From Echinometra lucunter (lineage: Eukaryota; Echinodermata; Echinoidea; Camarodonta; Echinometridae), in assembly GCA_029962745.1 (NCBI GenBank), contig CM057162.1:12061874-12125873 (forward strand): a DNA stretch of 64,000 nt. Reading direction: 5' to 3'. The notes beneath the pieces were generated by a model. That model was given only the letters and a program-made list of their open reading frames with translations. It was not told where the DNA came from and did not search any database. The position numbers were made by a program, and so were the translations under genes. Shown here in pieces: positions 1-11,352 of the stretch; position 1 is the first letter of the stretch, and every line of letters starts with the position of its first letter.

Positions 1-492
1 TCTCTTAATAGATTGGTTAATCTGCTAGCAAATTGATATTGACTGCTCTTTTTTTTTTTTTTTTTACTATACCCCCACCCCTTGACTTTGTCTCAGGACA
101 CAGTACAATTTTAAGATCACCTTGGGCTATAGTTTCAACCATGCTCCTAGTAGCAGTCAATACTGGAAAGGGGAACTGGGAGAAGAATGGGGGGAGAGGG
201 AACTAGGGAAAGAAGGGAGGAACGGAGGAACGGAGGAAGGGGGGGGGGGCAAACTAAGTACTGATAACCATAATAAAGCGTCTGCTATTAATAAAAATGT
301 CTGCTTGAATGTCTGTACCTGAGCAGCTGGGCTTAGACACAGAATCACCTACAGACTCCAAAATGGTGAGAAAGAGCACCAGAATCAGAGAAAAAATGAC
401 AGAGAGAAAGAGAGTGAGAGAGAGACGGAGAGAGAGAAGACAGAAAAAGAGGGGGAAAAGGAAATGTGACAAATACACATTTTTCATCCCAC
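1..492. other. Intron after Ig5a (start of window)
   Basis: No coding exon is recognisable. Contents are a poly-T run (51-65) and two purine-rich plus-strand tracts (about 155-252, ending in ten G, and 364-460, rich in GAGAGA). The second half of Ig5 is not here on either strand. Confidence 0.6.
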
Positions 493-611
493 CTTTCTCC
501 ACGTAAGACTAGTCTCCACTGCACTATCGGTAGCTGAGCACGGCATGGAAACAGAGTCATCCACGGATTTCTCATACATAGGCTCCGGTTGGATGCTGAA
601 TTCAGGTGGAT
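493..611 (-). CDS. IGSF9: IGSF9-like exon: Ig domain 5, first half
   Basis: The exon follows a CTGCAG acceptor (612-617) and ends at AAAG|GTGGGA (donor at 492), phase 1 to phase 0, residues 419-458. It reads DPPEFSIQPEPMYEKS, first Cys in SMPCSATD and Trp in SLTWRK. The opening matches IGSF9 Ig5 (DPP.F...PE..YFQE.G), and the intron falls just after the core Trp, as in the Ig4 pair. I see no candidate for the second half (a YxC strand) in 1-490, so the next exon is outside the window. The donor GTGGGA is weaker than the others, which lowers certainty on the exact end. Confidence 0.82.
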
Positions 612-1024
612 CTGCAGGACAACACAAAAACAAACAAAAAAGTAAAAATGACGTCAAGTTTCACACCGATACAGCGGAACCTGTAAATAGAGACCACCCA
701 AAGAGAAAAGAAAAATTATCTTTATGAGCAGGTGGTCTATATTTACAGATTCCTTTCAGGCAATGTCATGCAAAAATAGCACAGACAGATGCAAGAGGGG
801 TAGAAAGATGGAGAGAAAGAGAGAGGAAAGGAAGAAAGGAGAGTGATACAGAATGGAGACTTGTATAAACAAGGCGATAACCATGTGTCTTGCCCTTTTT
901 GCACGCAATCATTCCAGTTAATTAATTCTGATTGATAGTGAAATACCGTACCAATAATTTATAATTTGTGTGATAATTGGAGTATTTGTTGCAAAGTTAC
1001 CAACCCAGTAGAAACTTGCAGTAA

Positions 1025-1245
1025 AATTTTAACATTTGACCTCATCTGACCTTTGACCTACACACATCACCTCTGACCCCCAAATAACACTGTGGTCCCT
1101 GTAAGGCATTTACCATCCAGGTTTGGTTACAAATGGGCAAATGGTCGTAAAGTTATTCACGTTTCATAAGAGTTGCGGACAGACGGACACCGCTAAGGAT
1201 CCTTTAGTCTCACTCCGCCTCGGTGGCTTGACAAAACTGAATAAG
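1025..1245. repeat. TGACCT-rich interspersed repeat
   Basis: Repeated TGACCT/TGACCCC half-site blocks (1037-1080) are followed by CCAGGTTTGGTTACAAATGG and a GGACAGACGGACACC string. This arrangement resembles a dispersed repeat I recall from many marine invertebrate genomes. The family name is not known to me, and only one copy is obvious here. The remaining intron sequence (612-1024) shows nothing recognisable. Confidence 0.4.
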
Positions 1246-1282
1246 AATGATACAGAATATAGAGGAAGAGACTACTACTTAC

Positions 1283-1416
1283 CTATGACAATCAGGCGTG
1301 TTGGAGTAGACTGACCTGCTGTACCCAGATCGTTGTATGGTGTGCAGGTGTAGAATCCTTGGTCGTTGACTGTCGCATCACCTACGACAAGGAAGCCCTC
1401 TTCAGTTGTTGAATAT
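1283..1416 (-). CDS. IGSF9: IGSF9-like exon: Ig domain 4, second half
   Basis: The exon begins after TTCATTTAG (1417-) and ends at a strong GTAAGTAG donor (1282), phase 2 to phase 1, residues ~374-418. It reads YSTTEEGFLVVGDATVNDQG, then FYTCTPYNDLGTAG and TRLIVIG. The CTPYN.LGTAG motif is almost identical to IGSF9 Ig4 of vertebrates. A second upstream acceptor (CAG at 1440-1441) would require a phase-0 donor and would add eight residues not expected for the domain, so it was not used. The final G pairs with AT of the next exon to give Asp, opening Ig5 with DPPEF. Confidence 0.9.
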
Positions 1417-1740
1417 CTAAATGAATAATCAGTGAATGGCTGATTAAAGGGATCCATTAACTTTTTGGAGGCTTGAATTAATAAACTGTTGAATCTTTAT
1501 GTCTGTATTGCATAAAGATGAGTTTAAGAGTTCATGAGTTCAAGAGTTTATTTTTCATTTCAAGAAAAAACAAATAATGACAAATTTTGAAAAAATTAAA
1601 CATACATAAGTATACATAATTTTTTGTACAATAACAGGATACTCTCTTGAACTCTTGTAAAAATGGGACCGGAGACAGAAATATTCTCATAGAAAATCTT
1701 GGTCTGATATATATATATAAAAAACAAGGGGAAAAAAAAG

Positions 1741-1990
1741 ATGTTTAGAAGGATAAATAAACAGCCAGGAATATAAAGGTCGTGAAATATGAGATAGTAT
1801 TATCAAGATATTTATCACTGAATTCCGCCACTTGCAAAACACCCTGGCCATGGGTATGCTTTTGTCTATCACTGCAGTCTATGGGTGAAAAAGGTCCGGC
1901 ATTTCCGGTAACTTGTGTATATATTTTTACTTCTCGCGAAGCACATGATGATGCTTTTGAAGCATATGTTTTCAGGGCTTCATATTTACT
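1741..1990 (-). repeat. Interspersed repeat R, copy 1 (uninterrupted)
   Basis: Read on the minus strand, this ~250-bp segment aligns with the plus strand at 18286-18420 and 18580-18690. Shared landmarks include AGCCCTGAAAA, AAAGCATCATCATGTGCTTC, CAAAAGCATACCC, GGCGGAAT.CAGTGATA and CTTTATATTCCT.GCTGTTTA. Copy 1 has no foldback insertion at GCATACCC, whereas copy 2 does. Open frames here are part of the repeat and show no known domain. Confidence 0.7.
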
Positions 1991-2331
1991 CAATATTTCA
2001 TACACTGATAGCATGTAGGGCCATGCAGCCCAGATTACTTAATTGTTAAGATGTAAATTTCTTGATTTCCATTTATCTAATTTAATTTGTTTGGCACAAA
2101 GATCGCAAGAACACTGAACACTGAGAATCAGATTTGTATGACCGATCCAAATGAAGTAAAAAGAGTATTACAGCAGCCAGTATTCAATAATATGCCTTGA
2201 TATGAATACTGCAGGAAAGGTAACTCAGATTGACACCAAATGAAAGTACATCTTCAATGAAAACTTAAATTATTTGTTATTGGTCCTTACTATCCATCAA
2301 CATCAGTGTGTACCCTTTTTCCCACGCTGTC

Positions 2332-2480
2332 CAGAGCCCTGTTCCATAAAACTTGTTATCAATAAGTTGCAATAACTGTTATAAGCTACTGAAATCCTCG
2401 CATCTGATTGGCTGAGAGCAAATTTGTCACAGAAATGTGGCAGTTGTTACTGATAACACGTTTTACGAAATAAGGCCTTG
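2332..2480. mobile_element. Foldback MITE, CAG..CCATAAAAC type
   Basis: Left end CAGAGCCCTGTTCCATAAAA then CTTGTTATCA; right end, reverse-complemented, CAAGGCCTTATTTCGTAAAA then CGTGTTATCAG. The arms are imperfect and there is no coding capacity. The start resembles other foldbacks at 18421, 31801 and 34807. Target duplication is unclear. Nothing else is evident in the intron to 3237 apart from poly-T/G stretches near 2530-2610. Confidence 0.55.
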
Positions 2481-3237
2481 CACTTTCCACTTCTCGATAA
2501 CGACATCTGCAAAAGTAATCCTTCTCTCTCTTTTTTGTTTTTTGGGGGGTTTTGTTTTTGTTTTGTTTACTGTTGTTCATTTTTGTTCTTTTTTAGTTTT
2601 TTATCTATTTTATTCTTGGGAATAATCTGCTCTCCTCCGCCCAAAATGTTTTCCCAACTCACCTAAAATTGCCCCAATTTTTCATCACTTTGAGTAATTT
2701 TCGCACTTCCGACAGCATCAACCACTTCAACACCATCGCTAATGTCTTTCACATGCCTGTATGCACGAGTACATATGTTCCTCCCATTTCCCCCAATATC
2801 AATTTTCTGGATTGAAAAGAAGCTTGAGTTCCGGGAAAGGTGAAAAATAATTTGTGAGCTTTCTCGTTCTTTCCATGTCAGTTAGGAAGAATATCATGGT
2901 AAAAAATGTCCCCTAGAAAGGATTGCTCTTCAAATGCCCTCATATTGGGAAAATGACAAGAAAAAGCTGAAAAGTTTGGGGATAACATTCATGCCAGATT
3001 TTTGTGCAGTGCAAGTGCCTTGGGAGGAAAGTAAGTGAATTTTTTGTCAATTCGATAATCTCCATATCTTACACTAGACACCTGTGTTTATATGTACAAC
3101 TAATCTAACCCTCCCAGTTGCTTTGGAACAGTTTCTTTCACATTATGATCGCACGACCAGAAGTCAAATTCATCTTTAAATATCAACTTTCCTGGTAAAA
3201 TGTAAAGTGGGTATCATCCTGGATTTTAACTACTGAC

Positions 3238-3388
3238 CTATTGGTCTGAGTGATCCTAATCTCCGCCTCATCCTTCCGCCAGATGGCGTAGAGCAGGGCG
3301 GGGTTGGCGCTGGTATTGCACGGGATGATCGCATCCCCGCCTCGAGTTGCGTACACTTCGGTTGGCATGGAAACCACTTGGGCAGCAT
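3238..3388 (-). CDS. IGSF9: IGSF9-like exon: Ig domain 4, first half
   Basis: The exon begins after TTTCCAG (3389-) and is used to AATAG|GTCAGT (donor at 3237), phase 1 to phase 2, residues ~324-373. The carried T gives Tyr, so the domain starts YAAQVVSMPTEVYATRGG, close to the YPAQVTAMPPET start of vertebrate Ig4. First Cys is in IIPCNTS (with a sequon) and Trp in AIWRKDEAE. The donor was chosen over an in-frame GTAGTT three codons further on (TCA|GTAGTT) because it joins to Ig4b with no gap and exactly restores the family spacing between Trp and the EG.L strand. The downstream extension to a stop is intron read-through. Confidence 0.88.
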
Positions 3389-4080
3389 CTGGAAATGAGA
3401 GAGAGGAGCATGGCAAAGTCATCATCGGTTGGCTTGTTCGCCCGAAAGTCATTACAAGATAATGAGCAAAGTGTGAGTAAGAGTGAATCGAAACAGTGCA
3501 AAGTGGAGAGACTCTTTCCAGAAAACAGGGTCATTGCAATATTAGCAGCTTCCATGGGTAATAACCAAGAAAATAACCACTAGAAATTCAGGCATCACAG
3601 ATTATTTGTATTATACAAATATCTGGCTTTTTAATACTGCAGAACAATCAATAATTGAAACCATACTGCAATATTCAAATGACATAAACAGATTGCAATT
3701 TTTGAATGGATTTGAAGAAGGCTACCTAAGGTCATTGTACTTAATAGCTGTCACACACATTCCATATAATATAGATCTGAATGAGACCTAGAAATTAAAA
3801 TGGATGTTTCAACCATTCCTAATTGCAACTGCAATTAATTTCTGCATCTTTATCAATGGAACCATAACAAATTGCTTAATTTAAAAAGAAGAAGAAAAAG
3901 GCGAATCCTGTTCATATCATTCTATTTTTCTTATACTGGAAGTGCCCTACACTGTTATACAAATTATTCATATTAATTCATTTTCAACAGAAAGAACAGA
4001 AATACAATGACATTACATATGTATAATTACAGAAAAATCTGAAATAATATACATGTACAAATTAGAATATTCGCTATTTG

Positions 4081-4501
4081 TATTGTACAACGCCTCAGAA
4101 GTCTGAGAAATTCATGAAAATCTAGAAAAAACAGTCACATTTTGGTTAAGAAATCAAGGTTTATAAAGCAGGGAAAAAAGTTCCGACTGCAAAATGCAGC
4201 TGGTGCCGGCATAGTCTGTGCGCGTGCGCGTATGTATAGCAGTGCGCGAACGCGACTTGCTGGCACAGCGCTAGCCTGAGCTGCTGAGCATGCAAAAATC
4301 AATACGCATATATAGGGTCTACAACGCAAGCTACTTGTGACATCACAAAAGAAATAAAAGAAGTAATTTGTGGGAATCTACTGCGACGTCACGCTAACCG
4401 TGCAATGGTACATTTTGGATGATACGAGTGCAATGGTACGAATATCGCGCGTTCAGCTCCCATGACTTGCGTACAACAAGCTGAGTAGGCGTTGTACAAT
4501 A
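4081..4501. mobile_element. MITE with TATTGTACAACGCCT terminal inverted repeats
   Basis: The first 15 bases (TATTGTACAACGCCT) recur as an exact inverted copy at 4487-4501, with similarity extending inward. The 421-bp element lies in the Ig4a-Ig3 intron and contains a GC-rich alternating purine-pyrimidine stretch (4217-4255, GTGCGCGTGCGCG type). No transposase is encoded. The superfamily is uncertain. Outside it, 3389-4080 and 4502-4911 contain only AT-rich unique sequence. Confidence 0.65.
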
Positions 4502-4911
4502 TATATACATACATGAAAACCAGCAGCCAGCAACTAGAAACAGTGTGACTGATAACTTGGCTTGAGGAAGTCCACAGGAGTGGACAAAAGCTTCCTTACA
4601 AAATTTATTGTTAGTAGAAGCTTAAACTATTAGTTTTATATATAAATATAGACATATTTTCTTTTTTTTCTTGATAAGTATATAAGTAAATTATCAAAAG
4701 AAATTCTTAGATTCTGCAGAAATGAAGGGGGAAAAAAAAAAAGCACTGCTAGTAATTTGTGGATCTCCCAGGAAAAATGAAATTGTTTCAAATTGTGCCT
4801 ATGAAGACTTGGAAAAATACAAAAGATATTTTCTTTTCCCTCTTCCAAAGCCCCAAACTCCAACTAGAAACTAGTCTAACATGGAAGAAGGTGAAACCCA
4901 TTGACACTCAC

Positions 4912-5199
4912 ATTGCACGTCTAGAAAGGCACTGGCAGTGGGTGGGGTCCCTAGCCCGTTGGTAGGGGTGCATGAGTACGTCCCCCTGTCCTCCATCTGT
5001 GTTCCCCTGATCAGGAGCTGCCCTAAAGCGGAGACCTCCACCCTCCGCTGGAGCTGCTCCACGTTCTGCACCAGGAGCCCCTCAAAGAACCATTGCTGGG
5101 TCAGGTTGTCTGGGGAGGACAGGGCCTCACAGCTGAGGGTAGCCGACTGGCCTAAGGTGACGGCTGTGTCTTGAGGAGGGACAAAGATGTATGGTGGCC
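4912..5199 (-). CDS. IGSF9: IGSF9-like exon: Ig domain 3
   Basis: The exon sits between an acceptor CTTTAG (5200-5201) and a GTGAGT donor (4911), phase 1 to phase 1, residues ~228-323. Translation through the exon is fully open: GPPYIFVPPQDTAV, first Cys in TLSCEAL, sequon DNLT, Trp in QQWFFEG, then QLQRRVEVSALGQLLI and second Cys in DRGTYSCTPTNGLG. Vertebrate IGSF9 Ig3 has the same landmarks (PP.N.TVN, NLTYSWF, RLQPRVRI..DGSL, CYTCVPSNG), which makes this one of the clearest family matches. It ends FLDVQ with one base (T) carried into the next exon. Confidence 0.95.
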
Positions 5200-5995
5200 C
5201 TAAAGATGCAAATTAAGAAAACATACAAAATGTGAAAGACTCTATGTTTAATACTTTATAAACCATTAGGGTATGAAAGGAAATATAAATAAAAAATGCC
5301 TTTGGCACCCACCTTCAGTGAGCAGAGGCATAACAACAGAAATTTAAAGTCTACTTTCATGACCAGCTATTTAAAGGTGTCATATTAATTTAAAGGGTGA
5401 ACAGAATTATAAGATTTAGGAAGAATCTCACTCTTATATCTCATCTCATCACATTACATCCATGCATGGTAGGGTCCATGATCCATGTAGGAAACCTCAG
5501 ACCTTGCCTACAATTGTATTTTCACATAAAAGCAAAAGTTATTAAAGGGGCTCCGTTTCTCATATGACTCTGACACTGATGTCAAAGCTTGAAATCCTCA
5601 GTGTCACATCCAATGGAACTTTCAATTAGCACTACAGAGAACGAATCATTAAAATAGTATTACTCATCACATACATGTAAAGTGTGCCGTTTCCCTGTAA
5701 AATATACATTTTTTAAAACTTGATGAAATATGCCGAAGTGATCACGATGACAGGAATTATCTTTGAGGGATGCTGTGTTTTATGAAGTGTGAAGTCTAAT
5801 TAGTGAAAAGCATGCCATTATTAAATGAGCCTGTCTCTTGTTTTTGGCAGGTTGATATGGGAAACTAATCATCCATTTCTGGAGATGGGATGCGCATAGC
5901 TGCTCAAGCTGTACTAAAGCTCATCTTTCCTTGTCTTTTTTCTTATCCTTTTATTTCTTTCTTTCTTTCTTCTTTTCCTTTCCTTTTTTCTCCTT

Positions 5996-6240
5996 CTTCT
6001 TCTTCTCCTCCTTATTCCTCTCCTTCTTCTTCTTCATCTTCTTCTTCCTTTTTCTTCTTCTCTATCCGCTTCTCCTCCTCCTCCTCCTCCTTCTTCTCCT
6101 CCTCCTCCTCCTCCTCCTCCTCCTCCTCCTCCTCCTCCTCCTCCTCCTCCTCCTCCTCCTCCTCCTCCTCCTCCTCCTCCTCCTCCTCCTCCTCCTCCTC
6201 CTCCTCCTTCTTCTTCTTCTTCTTCTTCTTCTTCCCCTCC
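5996..6240. repeat. Long (TCC)n/(TTC)n triplet tract
   Basis: Roughly 240 bp of plus-strand pyrimidines: imperfect TTC, then a near-pure (TCC)n block (6070-6206), then (TTC)n (6206-6233). Runs of Ser, Leu, Glu or Gly in the overlapping frames are artefacts of the repeat. It sits in the Ig3-Ig2 intron, so the pre-mRNA carries a G/A-rich purine tract. Confidence 0.95.
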
Positions 6241-7616
6241 TCCTCCTCCCCCTTTCTTCTTTTCATTTTGTTCACAGCTTCCTTTCATACAAACACATGT
6301 ATTCACTTTAAAATTTGTGCAAAAATAGAAAACTTGCCTTTTTTCAAAGTATTTACAGACACCTACAACAAAAAAAGGCAGTCATATTGAGAATATCTGG
6401 TTATAAGTACTCAGATATGTTTGAATATTATTTGAAGACAACCAATTTCAGTATGAGGCAGAAACCAAAGATGTTTTAAATACACAAATACCGAATTCTA
6501 CTGTTCCTTTGTAAGACGTGATTATCAACGAACAAGTGAAGGGAGGTGTTTTCTTGTTTGTTTATTTGGGGGGGGGGGGGTTTTGGGGGGGGGTGAGCTT
6601 TTTTTTCTTCATAAAATCAGTTTTAAACTCCAGTTTGATTTTTAAGAGCATGCCATGATAAAAGAAGATTGTTTCAGGGTTGATAGGGTGAAGTCATCCA
6701 TTCCTAAAGAGAGGTTACACATAGCAACTCAAGTGATACTAAGCCTTCTCCTTCAGATTCTCTCTGTTTCTTTCTTTCTTTCTTTCTTTCTTCCTCTTCT
6801 TCTTACTGAAAATACTTCATGCATACAGCAAAAGCTTATTTGACCAATAACAGGAACTAATGATCGTATTCTGGAATACTTGCATATGCCCCATACAGTA
6901 TTCTCCAGTAACCGATTTCATGCCGATGTGCGGCATGTAAAAACAAACCTACAGATTTCCATTTTCTTTTCAAGCCCAACAATGCTAAATGAGAGATGTG
7001 CAATTTAATGTAAAATGTGAGATATAGCAACATGCAATAAATTGTGATTGGAATGTCATTTTGATGCCCCCCCCCATCCCCATTCCAGGCCATATCTACC
7101 AAAAGCAAAAAAGAACTTTAATAATAAGTGCTTATAATGAACTGTGACTCACATTCATTTGTATTCAACAGAGAATAATGGACAGAGTTGGGATAACTGA
7201 GGAAATAAAAACATGGAACAAATTTATGCTTGCTTTGAAAATTATTCTACGCACAAGATTTCCTAGGGGAAAAGGGGGTTAAACTCATATGGAAAGCGAT
7301 TATGACAGCTTCCAGCATCAATCTGGGATACTTTAATATAAAAAATTATATTTCTCTATAGCACCAATGGCCAAGGAATTTTAATGATACCAAAAGAACA
7401 TACATGTAAAGGGAATATATGATGGGTTTAATAAGTATTAGTGCCATCAGTTAATATACTTTACAAATATTATGCATCTTGTGTAAGAACATATATTGTA
7501 CATGAGGTACATGTATTACAGCTATGCAACTCCTACACGTACATGTATATGCAGGGGTTCTCGTTTTTAACAATAGGCCCTTTCAGGTTTCAACCTCATT
7601 AAACTTCTTTTGTATC

Positions 7617-8707
7617 TATGCTTTTAACTATTTTTCTGTCCTCATACATGAGGAGTGCATTAAACTGCACATCATTTTCAAAACCGAAAGAGGAACAAAA
7701 TCAAAATTTTCAAATAAATAAATTCTTATTCAGAAAAACAGATCAATATATTTCAAAATCAATGTATGAGCAGTGAATCTGTCATTGATCCTGTTATGGT
7801 TTCATTTCAATACCAAAACAAAACACCCAACCCCCCCCCCCCCCCTCGAAAAAGGAGAAAAAAATTAATCACCAAACAACTAACCAATCCAGGATTTCAT
7901 GCACAGTTTCAGGAACAGACCAGCACTCACAGCCCTGATTTATTATTGTTTTCTCCGACTGATTCATGAAGCACTAACTTTTTTCTATAGGCTAATGAAC
8001 TTTTGAGAGAATCCTTTTATGCTTTTAACTTCTTTTCTGTCCTCATACATGAGAAGTGCATTAAATTGCACATCATTTTCAAAACCGAAAGAGGAACAAA
8101 ATCAAAATTTTCAAATAAATAAATACTTATTCAGAAAAACAGATCAATATATTTCAAAATCAATGCATGGGAATTGAATCTGTCATTGATCCTGTTATGG
8201 TTTCATTTCAATACGAATCAAAACAAAACACCCACCCCCCCCCCCTCGAAAAAGGAGAATCAATTAATCACCAAACAGCTAACCAATCCAGGATTTCATG
8301 CACAGTTTCAGGAACAAACCAGCACTCACAGCCCTGATTTATCATTGTTTTCTCCGACTGATTCATGAAGCACTAACTTTTTTTTTTGGTAGTTTTTTTT
8401 GTTTTTTTATCATTTAATCTTTTACGCCCATTGTACTCTAATGGAATTAGTTGTCAGGATATTGAATGTAGTCCTTAGATAATACATTTAGCATGTATCC
8501 ATTTACTTTGAAGAGTTATACAGTAATATGTACAGGGTGCCACACCCGATTAGCAGCTATTGCTATTTTGTGGTCCCCTTTTACCAAAGATATTATTTTA
8601 TCAATAACATTGTCTTTGTATTTATATATTTTTGGTAATAAAGTTTCAACTTCAACTTCAACTTCTTTTTTTTCTATAGGCTAATGAACTTTTGAGAGAA
8701 TCCTTTA
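7617..8707. repeat. 401-bp tandem duplication, second copy split
   Basis: Copy A (7617-8017) and copy B (8018-8380 plus 8664-8707) are ~95% alike by eye, from TATGCTTTTAACT to GAGAGAATCCTTT, including the internal poly-C tract (7829-7847 and 8236-8246). Copy B is broken at a poly-T by a ~285-bp insertion with a LINE-like tail. Short ORFs of 64-67 residues occur in both copies but consist mostly of repeat and are not genes. Confidence 0.9.
8381..8665 (+). mobile_element. LINE/SINE 3' end with (CAACTT)n tail
   Basis: Inserted into copy B of the tandem duplication at a T-run, defined by comparison with copy A. It ends GGTAATAAAGTTTCAACTTC followed by repeats of AACTTC, a microsatellite tail typical of 3' ends of CR1/L2-like non-LTR elements. 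The body has no reverse transcriptase and is probably 5'-truncated. T-rich flanks at both ends may be the target duplication. Exact clade not determined. Confidence 0.6.
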
Positions 8708-9531
8708 AAGGGTATCCTTTGTTGCAGCAACAATAAAAACTAAAAAGAATATTCTTTGACACAGAAACTAGAAAGAAGTTCTACAAGTTCCTCTTTTACT
8801 TCAGCAGATGGTTACATCGATAAGGCTCAAAGTCAATGAATTGTACCAAAGCAATGAATAGGGGAATTGGATCGACCATATGCTACCAGTTGAGCTGTGT
8901 TTGTCTCTGATGTATTCAGAAAAAGTTGGGGATAATCGCTCATTCGGCAATGGACACAAAAAGTTATCCCAAACCTTTGAAGTCAAAGCGAAAGAAGTGA
9001 ATGGCAGAATCTTTTTTCAGTGATAGGGAAGATATGCACAGAGAGAAGCATGGGTTAGGATGACAATGGGTGTATCAGTCTGTTTTTGATAAATGATGTA
9101 GATAAGAAAAAATAGAATGAAAATAACAATCAATTAGATTTCACAGCACTGATAAGAACTAGCTGTGTACTTAATCATACAGGCTGATGCATGGATAACA
9201 AAATGTTAAATTTGCCATTGATTTTTTTAATAGTACTGGGTATATATTTGAGCACAAGATAAACAAAGGCTTAGATATATATGTGTACATGTAAAAATGT
9301 TGTGGTTATGATTTACAACTGTTCATATGACAAATCAAAGGGAAGATATAAGATAAAAATCTGGGTTGATAATGACAGCAGAATAAGAGATGACTGAGAA
9401 GGATGGCTTGGCTAAATATAGATTGATTTGATTTGGTCATAACTTGACAGATTTTTCACATCTGTTTTCCAACAGGGAAGTTTTAATACATTATATCAAG
9501 ACAGAACAATGACTATAAAGAGAAAGAAGAT

Positions 9532-9946
9532 TTAACCCATTCGTGACAGAGGTCCACATTTTGTGGTTTGGCCTAATATCTTTTGATGCAAAGCCCTAAA
9601 AATCATACCAAATACATGAGCAGAAGAGCAAAAAATTCTACAAAAACTGTGCCCATTTTGGTTGCGTCAATATTCGTTGTTTGATGCTGAAATTTTTTTT
9701 AAGGAAAATAAGCATTAAAATCCTTAAATTGGCAATGTGATAGAAAGTTTAAAATCACCATTTTCCCCTGCAAATTGGCAACTTTTTGACTTTTCATTAT
9801 AATTTCTGTCAATTTTTATTCATTTCAGATACATGATGTTTTATAAGAAAAATGTAGCAATAAAATAAAAATGTTGGTGTTGCCAATTTGAAGAATAAAA
9901 GCTGATCAAATTAGGTTTTAAATAATTCCTGTCACAAATGGGTTAA
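9532..9946. mobile_element. piggyBac-like MITE (TTAACCCATT ends)
   Basis: The 415-bp segment begins TTAACCCATTCGTGACAG and ends CTGTCACAAATGGGTTAA, a nearly perfect 18-base inverted repeat with TTAA at both boundaries, the target site of piggyBac transposons. No transposase. Internal TTGGCAACT / GTTGCCAATTTGAAG segments are inverted and resemble parts of 14079-14475. Confidence 0.7.
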
Positions 9947-10539
9947 AAGAGATATGGGGAGAACAATTTGTCATTCTGTATTTGTGTGGAATGGTGGAAG
10001 ATACTTCAAAATGTGAAACAGTGTGGGAGAGGTTTAAGATGTTGACTGTAGATAACAGACGGATTTTTAAAGGTCTTATTTTAAAGGTTTTATTTCTTGC
10101 AATATGAATGATGCTGACATTTCTAAAGTCATTGAATTGACTGGGAAATTCATGGTTAAACAAACTGTCATAATAATTTGATTGAAATGACTCATGAAAT
10201 TTAAATCATCACCAGAATATGACTGATGATGCCGTAAAATAATTATGGAATTGAAATTATAAAATTTGCTTCTAATTACTAGAATGCATATATCTCAAAA
10301 CATTAAAAAAAAAATTAATTGAACATCAAATTAAACGTCATGCATGTTATGATCTGATGTCCCACAACCATGACCAAATATCTATAAATGAATTCAGATG
10401 CATACCTATGCAGTGCAATTGTATGCGCATTTTAAGCTACATGTACAGGGATAATAGGATTTCAAATAAACGCTGGAAAGGGAGAGCTCTAGAGAACCCA
10501 TGATAATTATTGGATCAAGCTTAATGACCCCTCTGTAAA

Positions 10540-10770
10540 CTTCGCCCCACAAAAAGTCATTAGCTCCTCCATTGCACATTGAATGCATATCATCATTCTG
10601 GGGTTATTAGCTGTGACCAAAATTCATTATCCGACTAGCGAGATTCACGCCTTTCCAATCGGCATGGCATTCAGCAATGTGCTCTACGATATGGTAATGA
10701 CATTAAGGTTGGCCACCTCGTTAATAAGCAGATTATAAGCCATGATGCCCAACCTCTTTTCATAAGTCTC
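10540..10770. promoter_or_regulatory. High-complexity intronic island, candidate enhancer
   Basis: In the AT-rich Ig3-Ig2 intron this block lacks simple repeats and has higher GC and several TAAT-type homeodomain cores (GTAATGAC, GTTAATAAG). The call rests on base composition alone. The flanks (9947-10539, 10771-11190) show nothing recognisable. Confidence 0.2.
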
Positions 10771-11191
10771 AAAAATACAGAACCAATTTCTTTTTCTAAT
10801 TTTCGGGAGTGCCACTTTTGATGGCTGAAAAGTTACATTGCAGATTAAAAGGAACTCAGCATTAACATTTCAATTTAATTTTCAAGGGCAATTATTAAAA
10901 CAAACACAGATGCAAGTCTTGGATATCAAGTTCAGTTCAGCAAATTCTCTTGTAAGGGATCCTCATTTCTTGCCTTTTTTCAAATATCACTGGATCAGCT
11001 TTATGTATTTTCCCCCCTTCGTCCTATACATCATCATGAAAAGAAAAACATCATTCCAATTCCTTATTCTTACAGATTACCAAATACACAAATATTTCTC
11101 AGAGGAAAAACATGTTTATTATTATTTCATGAATATCATGAACTAGTTTAGAGGTTATTTATTTGATATGACAATGTCCATTAAATTCATC

Positions 11192-11320
11192 CCAACATAG
11201 ATAAAAGTGTGCCAAAATATTTTAATTGATATCTATTACAACTGTATATGGATCAAACCAAAGATAAAGTGTGACAAAAATATTTTAATTGAATATCTAT
11301 TAAAATGATATATATGGAAG
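11192..11320. repeat. ~65-bp tandem duplication beside the Ig2 exon
   Basis: Two adjacent units share AGATAAA.GTGTG.CAAAA, TATTTTAATTGA and ATATCTATTA. The second unit ends about 30 bp from the Ig2 donor. Confidence 0.8.
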
Positions 11321-11352
11321 AATAAAATTATGAAAAATGAAGATTGAATTAC

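Noticed and set aside
1440..1457. ATG-initiated start of a separate protein at the Ig4b exon
   Set aside because: The Met lies in the intron just before an acceptor; the exon continues Ig4 from the previous exon.
3268..3555. 95-residue minus-strand frame overlapping the Ig4a exon
   Set aside because: Shadow frame; the other frame carries the conserved Ig4 motif with proper splice sites.
5890..6390. 166-residue Ser-rich and other frames with poly-Leu, poly-Glu, poly-Gly
   Set aside because: Translation of the (TCC)n/(TTC)n microsatellite; open in several frames on both strands.
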